A DNA stretch of 64,000 nt from Microvirga sp. 3-52 (GTDB lineage: Bacteria; Pseudomonadota; Alphaproteobacteria; Rhizobiales; Beijerinckiaceae), in NCBI RefSeq assembly GCF_018383585.1, contig NZ_JAHAMK010000005.1:3144-67143 (forward strand), given 5' to 3'. A model generated the notes under the pieces. That model was not told the origin of the DNA. It made no database searches and saw only the letters and a program-made list of their open reading frames with translations. Positions 16,198 through 24,933 of the stretch are shown here, one piece after another. A program made the position numbers and the translations under genes. Position 1 is the stretch's first letter. Each line of letters starts with the position of its first letter.

Positions 16198-17139
16198 ATG
16201 TCCACGCTCTACATTGCCCATCCGGCCAGCCTTGATCACCAGACACCTCTTGGGCATCCCGAACGGCCCGACCGCATCCGCGCCATCGAGCGCGCACTCG
16301 AGAAAGAGCGGTTCACCTCGCTCGTCCGCGAGCAGGCGCCGATGGCCGAGATGGAGAGCCTCGCCCTCGCCCATCCGCAAGACTACATCGTCCGGCTCCG
16401 GGACATCAGCCCCCGAGAAGGGTTAGTCCGAATCGACGAGGATACGGTGATGTCGCCGGGCACCTACGAGGCGGCCCTGCGCGGCGCCGGCGGCGCGGTG
16501 ATGGCGGTGGACGAGGTCATGTCCGGCCGGGCGGCCAACTCCTTCGTGGCCATGCGCCCGCCGGGGCACCACGCCGAACGCATCCGGGCCATGGGCTTCT
16601 GCTTCTTCAACAACGCAGCCATCGCCGCGCGTCATGCCCAGAAACGCCATGGCGCCGAACGGGTGGCGATCTTCGACTGGGACGTCCACCACGGCAACGG
16701 CACGCAGGACATCTTCTGGTCGGATCCGAGCGTGCTCTATTGTTCGACCCACGAAGCGCCCCTGTACCCGGGGACCGGCAAGCTCTCCGAAACGGGCGAG
16801 CACGGCACCATCGTCAACGCGCCCTTGAACGCGGGCGACGGCAGCGAGGCGTTCCGGGACGCGCTGGATACCGTCATCCTGCCGCGCATCGATGCCTTCG
16901 CGCCGGATCTGATCGTCATCTCGGCGGGATTCGACGCCCATTGGCGCGACCCGCTCGCCAGCCTGAACCTCACGGAATCGGACTTCGCCTGGGCGACCCA
17001 GAGGCTTATGGATCTCGCCGATCGCCATTGCGGCCAACGGATCGTCTCCGTTCTCGAAGGCGGCTACGACCTCGAAGGCCTGGCGAGATCGACCGCCTTC
17101 CACCTCGACGCCCTCATGGGGCGCGAGACGGGGGCTTGA
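16198..17139 (+). CDS. Histone deacetylase family protein (class II-like)
   Basis: The 313-residue protein has the complete zinc deacetylase set: [19 protein letters not shown] with the paired His residues near 120, [14 protein letters not shown] with the metal-binding Asp and His near 160, [11 protein letters not shown] with the second metal Asp near 242, and EGGYDLEGL near 285. Bacterial members act on acetyl-lysine, acetylpolyamines or related amides in the cytoplasm. Start ATG 16198 has only a weak purine stretch upstream. It is followed by a two-hairpin repeat and is convergent with the riboflavin gene. In other Rhizobiales, as I recall, a deacetylase of this kind sits beside xseB-dxs; here that cluster is 26 kb away. 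Confidence 0.93.
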   Translation: MSTLYIAHPASLDHQTPLGHPERPDRIRAIERALEKERFTSLVREQAPMAEMESLALAHPQDYIVRLRDISPREGLVRIDEDTVMSPGTYEAALRGAGGAVMAVDEVMSGRAANSFVAMRPPGHHAERIRAMGFCFFNNAAIAARHAQKRHGAERVAIFDWDVHHGNGTQDIFWSDPSVLYCSTHEAPLYPGTGKLSETGEHGTIVNAPLNAGDGSEAFRDALDTVILPRIDAFAPDLIVISAGFDAHWRDPLASLNLTESDFAWATQRLMDLADRHCGQRIVSVLEGGYDLEGLARSTAFHLDALMGRETGA

Positions 17140-17181
17140 GCGAGATCGAGCCTAGCGCACCCGTCAATGACACCCTCTCCC

Positions 17182-17291
17182 GTCATGGCCGTCCCTGGAC
17201 TTGATCCGGGGATCAGTCCCGGCCATCCCGATACGGAAAAAGCGCCGAGCTTCAATTCATCGGGATCACCGGCACAAGGCCGGTGATGACG
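17182..17291 (+). repeat. Two-hairpin intergenic repeat with an enlarged left arm
   Basis: The B-type left arm is extended by an inserted inner hairpin (CTTGATCCGGGGATCAG). A core related to GCGCCG and a perfect A arm (TCACCGGCACAAGGCCGGTGA) follow. It occupies the convergent gap 17140-17328. Confidence 0.8.
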
Positions 17292-17328
17292 TGAGGAGTT
17301 GTCACACTGCCTGTCCGGGCAACTGACC

Positions 17329-18618
17329 TCAACACTCGATCGGCTCGTCCCCCAGCAGCTCGATGCCGAAGCCGCTCAGGCCCACATAGGAACGGCTCGA
17401 GGTGGCGAGATTGCGGATCGACGCGACGCCGAGATCCCGCAGGATCTGCGCACCGAGGCCGATCTCGCGCCACTGGCTCGAGCGCATGGCTTCCGATCCC
17501 GTGTCTTCGGTGTCCGAGAAGGACGTGGTCGGTACGCCGGCGGTGCCGTCGCGCAGATAGACGAGCACGCCCCTGCCCTCCTTGACGAAAAGCTGCAGGG
17601 CGGCATTCACCGTCCTGCCGCCCTCGAACACGTCGGTGAGGGCATTGGCGCGATGCAGGCGCACCGGAATGTTCGTGCCGTCGCCGATGCGGCCATGGAC
17701 GAGGGCGATGTGCTGCACGCTGTCGAAGGGCGTCGAATACGCATAGCCCGTGAACGGCCCCCATTGGGTCTCCACCGGGAACGTCCCGATGCGCTCGACG
17801 AGCTTTTCCCGCGCCTGGCGGTAGGCGATGAGATCCGCGACCGAGATGCGCTTGAGGTTGTGCTTCTCGGAGAAGGCGTCGATCTGCGGCCCCTTCATCA
17901 CCGTGCCGTCGTCGTTGGCGAGTTCGCAGATCACGCCCACCGGCGGCAGGTTCGCGAGCTTGCAGAGGTCGACCGCGGCCTCCGTGTGGCCGGAGCGCAT
18001 GAGTACACCGCCATCCTTGGCGATGAGCGGAAAGACATGGCCGGGACGCACGAAATCGGCCGCGCCCATGTTGTTGTTGGCGAGCGCCCGCACGGTGTTC
18101 GAGCGCTGCTCGGCGGAGATCCCCGTGGTCAGCCCGTGCTTCACGTCTACGGTGACCGTGAATGCGGTGCCGAGCGGCGCGTCGTTTGACTGCACCATCG
18201 GGTCAAGCCGGAGGCGGCGGGCCTCCGCGACCGTGAGCGGCGCGCAGACGATACCGCAGGTGTTGCGGATGATGAAGGCCATCTTCTCCGGCGTGCAGAG
18301 GGAGGCGGCGACGATAAGATCGCCCTCGTTCTCGCGATCGTCGTCATCCGTGACAATGACGATTTCACCGCGGGCGAAAGCCTCGATGGCTTCGTTTACG
18401 GAATGGGGCATCAAGGCCTCCTTGGCGGACTGGGGAAGAAAATCATTGGGCGTGACAGCCCCCCGGGTTTCACGGGCGATCAATTCGGCGGTGTCCCGGG
18501 AGAGCCAAGCCTGATCGTAATTGCACAGCTGGGTGACGGCGCCAGGGGTGACGCCGATCCGCCGCGCGAACGCGACGCGTGACACACCATTGCGCGACAA
18601 CCATTCAGCCAGTTTCAT
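17329..18618 (-). CDS. ribB: HTH-fused 3,4-dihydroxy-2-butanone-4-phosphate synthase with degenerate GCH II domain (RibBX)
   Basis: The 429-residue protein has three parts. Residues 1-62 form a Cro/CI-like helix-turn-helix (FARRIGVTPGAVTQLCN). Residues 70-275 are DHBP synthase (DDDDRENEGDL at 91-101, MRSGHTEAAVDLCKL), which makes the four-carbon unit of riboflavin from ribulose 5-phosphate. Residues 285-425 resemble GTP cyclohydrolase II but lack its zinc cysteines (VRLHRANALTDVF where C-x10-C-x-C is expected). This matches RibBX of alphaproteobacteria, whose X part is not a cyclohydrolase. ATG 18618 has no good ribosome binding site, whereas Met70 (18411) has AAGGAGG five bases upstream, so a shorter RibBX may also be made. 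A perfect palindrome lies 22 bases upstream of the first start. Confidence 0.92.
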   Translation of the reverse strand: MKLAEWLSRNGVSRVAFARRIGVTPGAVTQLCNYDQAWLSRDTAELIARETRGAVTPNDFLPQSAKEALMPHSVNEAIEAFARGEIVIVTDDDDRENEGDLIVAASLCTPEKMAFIIRNTCGIVCAPLTVAEARRLRLDPMVQSNDAPLGTAFTVTVDVKHGLTTGISAEQRSNTVRALANNNMGAADFVRPGHVFPLIAKDGGVLMRSGHTEAAVDLCKLANLPPVGVICELANDDGTVMKGPQIDAFSEKHNLKRISVADLIAYRQAREKLVERIGTFPVETQWGPFTGYAYSTPFDSVQHIALVHGRIGDGTNIPVRLHRANALTDVFEGGRTVNAALQLFVKEGRGVLVYLRDGTAGVPTTSFSDTEDTGSEAMRSSQWREIGLGAQILRDLGVASIRNLATSSRSYVGLSGFGIELLGDEPIEC

Positions 18619-18640
18619 GCCGGTGGCTTAGCGGATGAAG

Positions 18641-18663
18641 AGATTTTAGTAAAACTAAAATCT
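18641..18663. promoter_or_regulatory. Candidate operator of the ribB gene: perfect 10-3-10 palindrome
   Basis: AGATTTTAGT-AAA-ACTAAAATCT is an exact AT-rich inverted repeat in GC-rich surroundings, 22 bases upstream of the HTH-RibBX start. On the minus strand its second arm contains TAAAAT, a plausible -10 hexamer, so a bound protein would block the promoter. The HTH fused to RibB is the natural candidate binder. Palindrome seen directly; function inferred. Confidence 0.6.
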
Positions 18664-18722
18664 GCAATTCGGCCTTTGCAAATTCGCTGGAGGGCCGAGG
18701 GCGCCGGGTCCAGTTCCGTCGA

Positions 18723-18810
18723 GATCACCGGCCTTGTGCCGGTGCTCCCGATGTGGAGAAGCGCCGCGCCTCACGGATCGGGATGGCCGGGTCAAGCCCG
18801 GCCATGACGT
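18723..18810 (+). repeat. Two-hairpin intergenic repeat (A arm, core, B arm)
   Basis: It has a TCACCGGC... left arm, the core AAGCGCCGCGCCTCAC flanked by CCCGAT/ATCGGG, and the B arm ATGGCCGGG...CCCGGCCAT. It lies upstream of ribB and downstream of aroC. Confidence 0.85.
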
Positions 18811-18903
18811 GTGAGGGTGTGATGACGTCTGCGGGCGGATGATGGACGACGCCGGACGAGCCGCAGCCTTTCACTTCTCCCTCCACGTCGTCACCTCCTC
18901 CAC

Positions 18904-18991
18904 GTCATCACCGGGCTTGTCCCGGTGATCCCGATCGGAAAGGTACAGCACCTCTCAGCATCGGAATGGCCGGCACAAGGCCGGCCATGAC
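18904..18991 (+). repeat. Two-hairpin intergenic repeat (A arm, degraded core, B arm)
   Basis: Both arms are intact and end in GTCAT/ATGAC, but the GC-rich core is replaced by a diverged sequence. It is the second copy within 200 bases. Confidence 0.82.
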
Positions 18992-19061
18992 GTTCAGGTT
19001 GTGCCCACGCTCTTTCCTCTTCCTTCAACCTGCAGATGAGGCTGATGACGCCTGGGTGATC

Positions 19062-20177
19062 TCAAGCGTCGAATGGCCAGGACGGTCTCTCGCCGACCTG
19101 CCCCCGGTGGCGCAGAAGGTGGTCCGCCACGACGCAGGCGACCATCGCCTCTCCTACCGGCACCGCCCGGATGCCGACGCAGGGGTCGTGCCGGCCCTTG
19201 GTCCGGACCTCCGCCTCGGTGCCGGCGCGGGTGACGCTGGCCCTCGGCGTGAGGATCGACGAGGTCGGCTTCACGGCAAAGCGGCACACCACCGGCTGGC
19301 CCGTGGAGATGCCGCCGAGCACGCCGCCGGCATGGTTCGACAGGAAGGTGGGCGCGCCCTGGTTGCCGGGGCGCATCTCGTCCGCATTCTCCTCGCCGCG
19401 CAGGGCGGCCGCCGCGAAGCCGTCCCCGATCTCCACGCCCTTGACCGCGTTGATCGACATGAGCGCCGAGGCGAGGTCGGAATCGAGCTTGCCGTAGATC
19501 GGCGCGCCGAGACCCGCCGGCACACCCTCGGCCACGATCTCGAGGACCGCCCCGATGGAGGAGCCGTCCTTGCGCAGGCCGTCGAGATACTCCTCGTAGA
19601 ACTGGGCCGCCTTCGCGTCCGGGCAGAAGAACGGATTGCGCGCCACCTCGTCCCAGTCCCAGTTGCCGCGGTCGATGGCGTGCGGCCCCATCTGCACGAG
19701 AGCCCCGCGGATGGTGATTCCGGGAAGCACCTTGCGGGCGATGGCGCCGGCCGCCACGCGCGCCGCGGTCTCGCGGGCCGAGGAGCGGCCGCCGCCGCGA
19801 TAGTCGCGGATGCCGTATTTCACGTCGTAGGTGAAATCCGCGTGCCCCGGGCGGTAGGTCTCCTTGATTTCGGAGTAATCCTTGGAGCGCTGATCGACGT
19901 TCTCGATCAGGAGCGCGATCGGCGTTCCGGTCGTCACCTGCCGTCCCGTGCGCTCGTCGGTGAACACGCCGGAGAGGATCTTCACCTGGTCCGGCTCCTG
20001 GCGCTGGGTGGTGAAGCGCGACTGGCCCGGCCGGCGCCGGTCGAGCTCCGCCTGGATCTCGGCGGCCTCGAGCGGGATCATGGGCGGACAGCCGTCGACC
20101 ACGCAGCCCAGGGCAGGTCCGTGGCTCTCGCCGAAGGTGGTGACGCGGAACAGGTGGCCGAAGGTGTTGTGGGACAT
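19062..20177 (-). CDS. aroC: Chorismate synthase
   Basis: The 371-residue product is of normal length and carries the family signatures: [20 protein letters not shown] at the N-terminus, [20 protein letters not shown] with [20 protein letters not shown] in the FMN-binding region, and [15 protein letters not shown] near the C-terminus. It converts 5-enolpyruvylshikimate 3-phosphate to chorismate using reduced FMN, the last step of the shikimate pathway. The FMN requirement makes the neighbouring riboflavin gene a suggestive, though possibly chance, neighbour. Start 20177 ([10 protein letters not shown]) is the family start; the frame extends to 20213. Confidence 0.97.
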   Translation of the reverse strand: MSHNTFGHLFRVTTFGESHGPALGCVVDGCPPMIPLEAAEIQAELDRRRPGQSRFTTQRQEPDQVKILSGVFTDERTGRQVTTGTPIALLIENVDQRSKDYSEIKETYRPGHADFTYDVKYGIRDYRGGGRSSARETAARVAAGAIARKVLPGITIRGALVQMGPHAIDRGNWDWDEVARNPFFCPDAKAAQFYEEYLDGLRKDGSSIGAVLEIVAEGVPAGLGAPIYGKLDSDLASALMSINAVKGVEIGDGFAAAALRGEENADEMRPGNQGAPTFLSNHAGGVLGGISTGQPVVCRFAVKPTSSILTPRASVTRAGTEAEVRTKGRHDPCVGIRAVPVGEAMVACVVADHLLRHRGQVGERPSWPFDA

Positions 20178-20287
20178 GGCGCTTCTTCGATGTTCAGGGC
20201 GTCTTAAAACCAAAGCGCCCGGGTGTCACGCGCGATGCAACCTGCTCTTCGACCGGCAGGTGAACTCCTGCTGCGGCTTGAGCCGCG

Positions 20288-20680
20288 TCATTCCACGCGG
20301 ATCCGGTAGGTATGGGTCATGATCGCCTGGGGACTGACCTCGTTCCAGCTCCATGGAATGTCGAGAACGACTTCGTCCATCCCTTTGAAACCCTTCTTGG
20401 GCGTATAGACGTAGGCGAGCCCCCGGACCTTCGTGCCGGGGCAGCGCGTGTCCTTCCCCAGCGCCTGTTCGTGCGGGCGGATCTGAAAGGTTCCGTTGGT
20501 CGGTGCCTGACGAACCTTCACGTCGGGAATGTTCGAGGGATAACAGGTGTCCACCTCGTAACCGAGGAAGCCGCCGATCGCGGAGACGGTGTTCGCCTTG
20601 ACGGTTCGCTCGATGGTCTCGGCGGATGCTGCGCCCGTCAGCAGGGCCAACCCTGCTGCGACGGCAATGATGCGATACAT
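20288..20680 (-). CDS. Exported hypothetical protein with Sec signal peptide
   Basis: The 130-residue product starts with MYRIIAVAAGLALLTGAASA and a probable signal-peptidase cleavage after ASA. The mature part has two Cys residues (DTCYPSN and DTRCPGT) that could form a disulfide, and a beta-rich pattern ending in MTHTYRIRVE, suggesting a small periplasmic beta-sandwich. GGAGGG precedes the start. I do not recognise the family and see no catalytic motif. It is on the same strand as aroC, 110 bases upstream of it. Confidence 0.72.
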   Translation of the reverse strand: MYRIIAVAAGLALLTGAASAETIERTVKANTVSAIGGFLGYEVDTCYPSNIPDVKVRQAPTNGTFQIRPHEQALGKDTRCPGTKVRGLAYVYTPKKGFKGMDEVVLDIPWSWNEVSPQAIMTHTYRIRVE

Positions 20681-21047
20681 GGCGGCCCTCCAAAAATGTA
20701 ATTGAGTATCAATTAAGAGCATATTCTCAGGCGAAGCTCAACAATAGGCGGTATCCCGACGTGGAGAAGCGCCGCGCCTCACGAATCGGGATGGCCGGGT
20801 CAAGCCCGGCCATGACGAGGGAGCGTGGGACCAAGGCCGGTGCGGGACTAAGGACAGTATGACCAAGGACAGTATTTCCGGACCGGAGAGCGCGAAAGCC
20901 CCCGCACGGGTCGGGCATGCATCGCACAGCGCGTCTCAGCGGATCCGCGCCCCGGCCGATATCCGCCGGGATGCATAAACGGTCCGCGGGTGCCTCGGCG
21001 TCCCGGACCAGTCATCCCTCCAAGGCGGAGGGAGGACGGTCTCGCGC
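20681..21047. other. Gene-free stretch with a partial repeat
   Basis: It contains one truncated two-hairpin repeat (20751-20817) and a short tandem AAGGACAGTAT (around 20854-20876). Nothing else stands out. Confidence 0.5.
20751..20817 (+). repeat. Two-hairpin intergenic repeat lacking its left arm
   Basis: The core AAGCGCCGCGCCTCAC and the B arm ATGGCCGGG...CCCGGCCAT are intact. The A arm is reduced to a GTATCCCGA remnant. The core and B arm are almost identical to the copy at 18723-18810. Confidence 0.75.
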
Positions 21048-21467
21048 TCACCGATAGGGATAGCAACGGGCGCGGTCGAGGGTGAGGCCGAAATGCCTGG
21101 CCAGTCCCAGAATGGCGTCGCCATGCTCCGGATAGGGATCGTGGTTCTCGGGGCCGACGACGATGCTTCTGAAACCCGGATCGTCCTCGCCGCCCGGCGG
21201 CAGCATCGCCGTGACGAGCGCCTTCCCCTCCTCGTCCCGCAGGGTCAGGAACAGGGGCATGGAACGCTGCACATGCGCCCTGAGACCGATGTCCCGCTCG
21301 ATGAAGGGGCTGGAGGTCGCCTGGTAGCCATTGGCAGCCGCCTCCCAGGCGTGGCGGAAGTGCTTCTCGACCGCGTGGCCCATCGTGTCCGATTCAAGAG
21401 CCGCCTCGCCCTCGGTCTCGATCCGGAACCACGTCTTCGCCCCCGGGGCATCGCAGATGTATTGCAT
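21048..21467 (-). CDS. Conserved hypothetical protein (139 aa)
   Basis: A soluble protein beginning MQYICDAPGAKTWFRIETEG with a middle HAVEKHFRHAWEAAANGY and a C-terminal FGLTLDRARCYPYR. No signal peptide, membrane helix or catalytic motif is evident. The first third looks like a short beta meander; the rest is mixed. The frame ends just before the histidine phosphatase gene on the same strand. I recognise it only as a conserved type of hypothetical protein and give no function. Confidence 0.65.
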   Translation of the reverse strand: MQYICDAPGAKTWFRIETEGEAALESDTMGHAVEKHFRHAWEAAANGYQATSSPFIERDIGLRAHVQRSMPLFLTLRDEEGKALVTAMLPPGGEDDPGFRSIVVGPENHDPYPEHGDAILGLARHFGLTLDRARCYPYR

Positions 21468-21516
21468 ACCCCGTCAACGCGGGAGGCCCGGGATAAGTTG
21501 TCTCGGTGCCTGCCCG

Positions 21517-22110
21517 TCACGCCCAGCGGTAATTGCGTCCCTCGATGACGAGCACCCTGCCCTGCCAGATATCCATGCTGGCGGCCTGACGGGACGAGAC
21601 ACCGCAGCAGATCGACAGGAAGGCCCGGGCGACACCGCCATGGGCGACGATCACCGTATCGCGGGTGAGATCGTCCAGAATCGGGCGGATGCGGTCGACC
21701 AGCATGGCGTAGCTCTCGCCGCCGCCGGGCGGAGCGTAATGCCACTTGTCCTGCTCGCGAAGCGCCGCCAGCGCCGGCTCGGCCTTGCGGACCTCCTTCC
21801 AGGTCATGCCCTCCCAGACGCCGAAGGTCAGTTCGACCAGGCGCTCGTCGAGCCTGTAGCTCTCGGGATGCAGACCCAGGGTCTTGCGCAGGATCTCCAT
21901 GGTCTCGCGGGTGCGGATCATGGGGCTCGCCACATAGGCGAGGTCTTCGACATGCGGCACGAGACCCTGGAGCTTGCGCGCCGCCTCTTCGGCCTGGACG
22001 CGGCCGACATCGTTGAGCGGGATGTCCTTCTGGCCCTGGAGCCGTCCCTCCAGATTCCAGTCCGTCTCGCCATGGCGAATGAAGTAGATCTTGGGGCGGG
22101 ACGGGGTCAC
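21517..22110 (-). CDS. Histidine phosphatase family protein (phosphoglycerate mutase-like)
   Basis: The 197-residue product shows the branch 1 histidine phosphatase motif FIRHGETDWNLEGRLQGQKD near residue 10 with the nucleophile His. The supporting Arg is in ASPMIRTRETMEI, the acid Glu in LVELTFGVWEG, and the second His in VIVAHGGVARAF near residue 153. Relatives include cofactor-dependent phosphoglycerate mutases, alpha-ribazole phosphatases and broad phosphatases; the substrate cannot be settled from sequence. The start is a GTG at 22110. fabI lies 43 bases upstream on the same strand, so the two are probably co-transcribed. Confidence 0.9.
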   Translation of the reverse strand: MTPSRPKIYFIRHGETDWNLEGRLQGQKDIPLNDVGRVQAEEAARKLQGLVPHVEDLAYVASPMIRTRETMEILRKTLGLHPESYRLDERLVELTFGVWEGMTWKEVRKAEPALAALREQDKWHYAPPGGGESYAMLVDRIRPILDDLTRDTVIVAHGGVARAFLSICCGVSSRQAASMDIWQGRVLVIEGRNYRWA

Positions 22111-22152
22111 GGCTTCAAATCCGATACGCTTAGGTGACGGGATACGCTGACG

Positions 22153-22977
22153 TTACTCTTTATCGAGGGAGAGATCCGGCGCGTCCGGGTTCTTCATGCC
22201 GACCACGTGGTAGCCGGCATCCACGTGCAGGATCTCGCCGGTCATGCCGCGGGACATGTCCGACACGAGATAGGCGGCCGTCTCGCCGACCTCCTCGATG
22301 GTGACCGTGCGGCGGAGCGGCGAGTTGTATTCGTTCCACTTCAGGATGTACCGGAAGTCGCCGATGCCGGAGGCGGCGAGCGTCTTGATCGGGCCGGCCG
22401 AGATGGCGTTGACGCGGATGTTCTTCGGCCCGAGATCGGCCGCCAGATAGCGCACCGAAGCCTCGAGCGCCGCCTTGGCCACGCCCATGACGTTGTAGTG
22501 CGGCATCCACTTCTCGGCGCCGTAATAGGTCAGCGTCAGCAGCGAGCCGCCGTCGTTCATCAGCTTCTCGGCCCGCTGGGCGATGGCCGTGAAGGAATAG
22601 CAGGAAATCAGGAGCGACTTGGTGAAGTTGCCCTCGGAGGTCTCCACATAGCGGCCGGTGAGTTCGTCCTTGTCCGAGAACGCGATGCAGTGGATCACGA
22701 AGTCGATCGAGCCCCAGAGGCTCTTCACTTCCTCGAACACCGCATCGATGGTGGCGCCGTCCGTCACGTCGCAATGGCCGACGACCGCGGCGTCGAGTTC
22801 CTTCGCCAGGGGCTCGACGCGCTTCTTCAGGGCATCGCCCTGATAGGTGAAGGCGAGTTCCGCTCCGTGCTGGCGAGCAGCCTGCGCAATGCCCCAGGCG
22901 ATCGAACGGTTGTTCGCCACGCCCATCACCAAGCCACGCTTACCGGCCAGGATGCCGGTGGCCTTCGTCTCCGCCAT
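22153..22977 (-). CDS. fabI: Enoyl-[acyl-carrier-protein] reductase (NADH), FabI
   Basis: The 274-residue protein has the FabI layout: LAGKRGLVMGVANNRSIAWG at the nucleotide-binding site, FVIHCIAFSDKDELTGRYVE, the catalytic Tyr and Lys in YNVMGVAKAA (Y-x6-K) and SAGPIKTLAASGIGDF in the flexible loop. It catalyses the last reductive step of each fatty-acid elongation cycle and is the target of triclosan-type inhibitors. AGGTGA lies just upstream of the start. It appears to head a short operon with the phosphatase gene. Rhizobiales often have two FabI genes; which one this is cannot be decided here. Confidence 0.96.
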   Translation of the reverse strand: MAETKATGILAGKRGLVMGVANNRSIAWGIAQAARQHGAELAFTYQGDALKKRVEPLAKELDAAVVGHCDVTDGATIDAVFEEVKSLWGSIDFVIHCIAFSDKDELTGRYVETSEGNFTKSLLISCYSFTAIAQRAEKLMNDGGSLLTLTYYGAEKWMPHYNVMGVAKAALEASVRYLAADLGPKNIRVNAISAGPIKTLAASGIGDFRYILKWNEYNSPLRRTVTIEEVGETAAYLVSDMSRGMTGEILHVDAGYHVVGMKNPDAPDLSLDKE

Positions 22978-23105
22978 GATTCACCTAGATCGTCGCTGGA
23001 CAGGTCAATAAAGAACGGCCTCTTTAGCCGACCCGGCGACCCCGGGGAAGCCCTCTTGGCAGTCGTTTATCCGATCCGGCCGCCTGGAGCGACAATCCCC
23101 GCCAC

Positions 23106-23193
23106 GTCATCACCGGCCTTGTGCCGGTGATCCCGATGGGAAAGGCGCTGCGTTCCACAGGATCGGGATGGCCGGGACAGGCCCGGCCATGAT
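23106..23193 (+). repeat. Two-hairpin intergenic repeat (A arm, core, B arm)
   Basis: The A arm is TCACCGGCCTTGTGCCGGTGA, the core GGCGCTGCG, and the B arm ATGGCCGGGACAGGCCCGGCC. It is downstream of the dnaJ-like gene. Confidence 0.85.
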
Positions 23194-23214
23194 GTGCGGA
23201 GGACATTATCTATC

Positions 23215-24150
23215 CTACTTCGCCTTGGCCGAGCGCCGCTTGCGGGCATAGTCGATCAGCTCCTCGTCCACGACCTCGGGCAGCCTGATCTCCGTGGTCA
23301 CGAAGAGGTCGCCGTGCCCGGTCTTGGTGGGCAGGCCCTTGCCGCGCAGGCGGAAGGTGCGGCCGGAATTGGTCATGGGCGGGATCGCCATCTCCACCGT
23401 GCCGGTCAGGGTCGGGACGCGGATCGAGCCGCCGAGGATCGCCTCCTCGATCTCGACTGGCAGCCGCAGGCGCAGATCGGATCCATCGGGCGTGAAGCGC
23501 TCATGGCGGGCGAAATTGATGGTGAGCAGCGCGTCGCCGGGATCGATCCCGGGAGCTCCCTGGCCCAGCCCCCGCAGGCGGATCACCTGGCCGTCGCTCA
23601 CGCCCTTGGGGATCACCACGTCCACGTCGCGGCCGGTGGAGAGCCTGATGCGCTTCTTGGCCTCCTGCGCCACCTCTTCCAGTGTCACGGTCAGGGTCGC
23701 GGATACGTCCTCGCCCTTCTGGGAGCGAGAGCGGCTCTGCCGCGGGCTCTCGCCACCCTGGCGGAAGGCGTCGGCGAAGAACTGGGAGAAGATGTCGTCC
23801 CCGAGATCGGCCCCGAAGCCGCTCCGGCTCGAGCGGCGGGAGCCGCCGAATCCGCTGAACCCGGAAAAGTCCTCGGGCCGCGCACCGCCCCGCCCGCCGC
23901 CGAAGCCTTCGAAGCCCTGGAAGCGCGGCTTGCCTTCCGCATCGATCTCGCCCCGGTCGAACTGGGCACGCTTGCCCGCATCGCCCAGGATCTCATAGGC
24001 GGAGTTCGCCTCGGCGAATTTGTCCTTCGCCTTGGGATCGTCCTTGTTGCTGTCCGGGTGATAGGTCTTGGCGAGCTTGCGGAACGCCTTCTTGATCTCC
24101 GCTTCGCTCGCGGAGCGGGATACGCCTAGAACGTCGTAAGGGTTTCGCAT
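23215..24150 (-). CDS. DnaJ/CbpA-type co-chaperone (no zinc finger)
   Basis: The 311-residue protein has a J domain at the N-terminus ([20 protein letters not shown], then the HPD motif in [10 protein letters not shown]). A Gly/Phe-rich linker ([23 protein letters not shown]) and the two beta-sandwich substrate-binding domains ([17 protein letters not shown] to [20 protein letters not shown]) follow. The CxxCxGxG zinc repeats of DnaJ type I are absent, as in CbpA. It stimulates a DnaK-type Hsp70 in protein folding. The start at 24150 (MRNPYDVLG) fits the family; a start four codons upstream is possible. Confidence 0.92.
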   Translation of the reverse strand: MRNPYDVLGVSRSASEAEIKKAFRKLAKTYHPDSNKDDPKAKDKFAEANSAYEILGDAGKRAQFDRGEIDAEGKPRFQGFEGFGGGRGGARPEDFSGFSGFGGSRRSSRSGFGADLGDDIFSQFFADAFRQGGESPRQSRSRSQKGEDVSATLTVTLEEVAQEAKKRIRLSTGRDVDVVIPKGVSDGQVIRLRGLGQGAPGIDPGDALLTINFARHERFTPDGSDLRLRLPVEIEEAILGGSIRVPTLTGTVEMAIPPMTNSGRTFRLRGKGLPTKTGHGDLFVTTEIRLPEVVDEELIDYARKRRSAKAK

Positions 24151-24186
24151 CGTGGGATCCATGAACCGTCGGAATGGGAGCCTCTA

Positions 24187-24237
24187 GAGCATCGGACCCA
24201 AAAGTGGACATGCACTTTTGGGATCCATCCGATGCTC
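24187..24237. repeat. GAGCATCGGACCC-type palindromic repeat
   Basis: Imperfect long arms begin with the perfect GAGCATCGGA/TCCGATGCTC. The inner CCAAAAGTG/CACTTTTGG pairing contains mismatches. It is the same family as the perfect palindrome at 25556-25596. Confidence 0.75.
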
Positions 24238-24244
24238 ATCTTCT

Positions 24245-24330
24245 GAGCTCTGGCGCACCGTTCGGAGCGGACCCAGAGGGCCGCGTCAGCGAAAACCGGG
24301 TCCACTTTTCCGCACGATGCGCCAGAGCTC
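24245..24330. repeat. Second palindromic module with 13-base inverted ends
   Basis: Perfect inverted ends GAGCTCTGGCGCA/TGCGCCAGAGCTC (24245-24257 and 24318-24330) enclose a GC-rich segment that includes ACCGGGTCCACTTTTC. That segment echoes the neighbouring GAGCATCGG repeat. Together they form a mosaic element of about 150 bases. Confidence 0.7.
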
Positions 24331-24408
24331 AACGGGTTTGACGGTCATATGGGCGAAGTGTTGCCCGTTTGCAACGCCGCAACCGGCTAAAGCTGGACAT
24401 TGCAAGAG

Positions 24409-24834
24409 TTAGACTTTGGCTTGGCCCTTCTGTGGCTTGACGTCCTTGATCGCCCATTCGCCCCCAGAAGGCCGGCACGCCGTTCCGTGCAGGGAGGCCG
24501 TGGAAGGGCCGCTCAGTTGGGCCGAGAAGCTGCGGCAGATTTCGTCGTTCTTCACGAAAGGCGCCCCCACCGGCGTGAAGGTGCCCTTCATGGTCGTGGC
24601 GGGATTGTCCCACGACACCTGGGTGCCGGGACCCTGAGGATCGAGGGCCACTGCGAGCGCCGCCTTGGCCCGGCGCCAGTCCTCGTCGTCGAGATCGGCC
24701 GACAGGGGGGTGACCGCCTTGGTGCCGATGGCGCCGGTCGACTTGGGTTCGTCATCGTCCAAGGCGGAGAGACCGAAGGAGAAGCTGCATGCGCCCGTGG
24801 ACAGGGCAATCAGCCCGACCGCCAACAGCTTCAT
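24409..24834 (-). CDS. Lipoprotein of the RT0821/Lpp0805-like surface protein type
   Basis: The 141-residue product begins MKLLAVGLIALSTGACSFSF with a lipobox STGAC, so it is probably a lipoprotein. The mature part has a short acidic linker and a compact domain: WDNPATTMKGTFTPVGAPF, CRSFSAQLSG, HGTACRPSGGEWAI. The conserved pattern of two Cys with a G-x-W near the end is that of small alphaproteobacterial surface proteins of the 17 kDa-antigen-associated group. Assignment to that group is from memory and moderate. Start 24834 has GGAGCG upstream. It is divergent from pdxH. Confidence 0.75.
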   Translation of the reverse strand: MKLLAVGLIALSTGACSFSFGLSALDDDEPKSTGAIGTKAVTPLSADLDDEDWRRAKAALAVALDPQGPGTQVSWDNPATTMKGTFTPVGAPFVKNDEICRSFSAQLSGPSTASLHGTACRPSGGEWAIKDVKPQKGQAKV

Positions 24835-24933
24835 GGCTTCGCTCCGGACAGCATCTGATCTATAACGGCGCGCATTGATCCACGTCACGCGTCGGATCCC
24901 CCAGAACCAAAAGTCACAGAACGAGATAAGACA

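Larger units (their letters stand above)
18619..19061. other. Intergenic region between aroC and ribB with a palindrome and two repeats
   Basis: It holds the putative operator at 18641-18663, then two copies of the two-hairpin repeat (18723-18810 and 18904-18991). I found no RFN (FMN riboswitch) sequence here, although riboflavin genes often carry one. Confidence 0.6.

Noticed and set aside
18619..18722. FMN riboswitch upstream of ribB
   Set aside because: I looked for RFN-type conserved loops on the minus strand and found none; only the palindrome is present.
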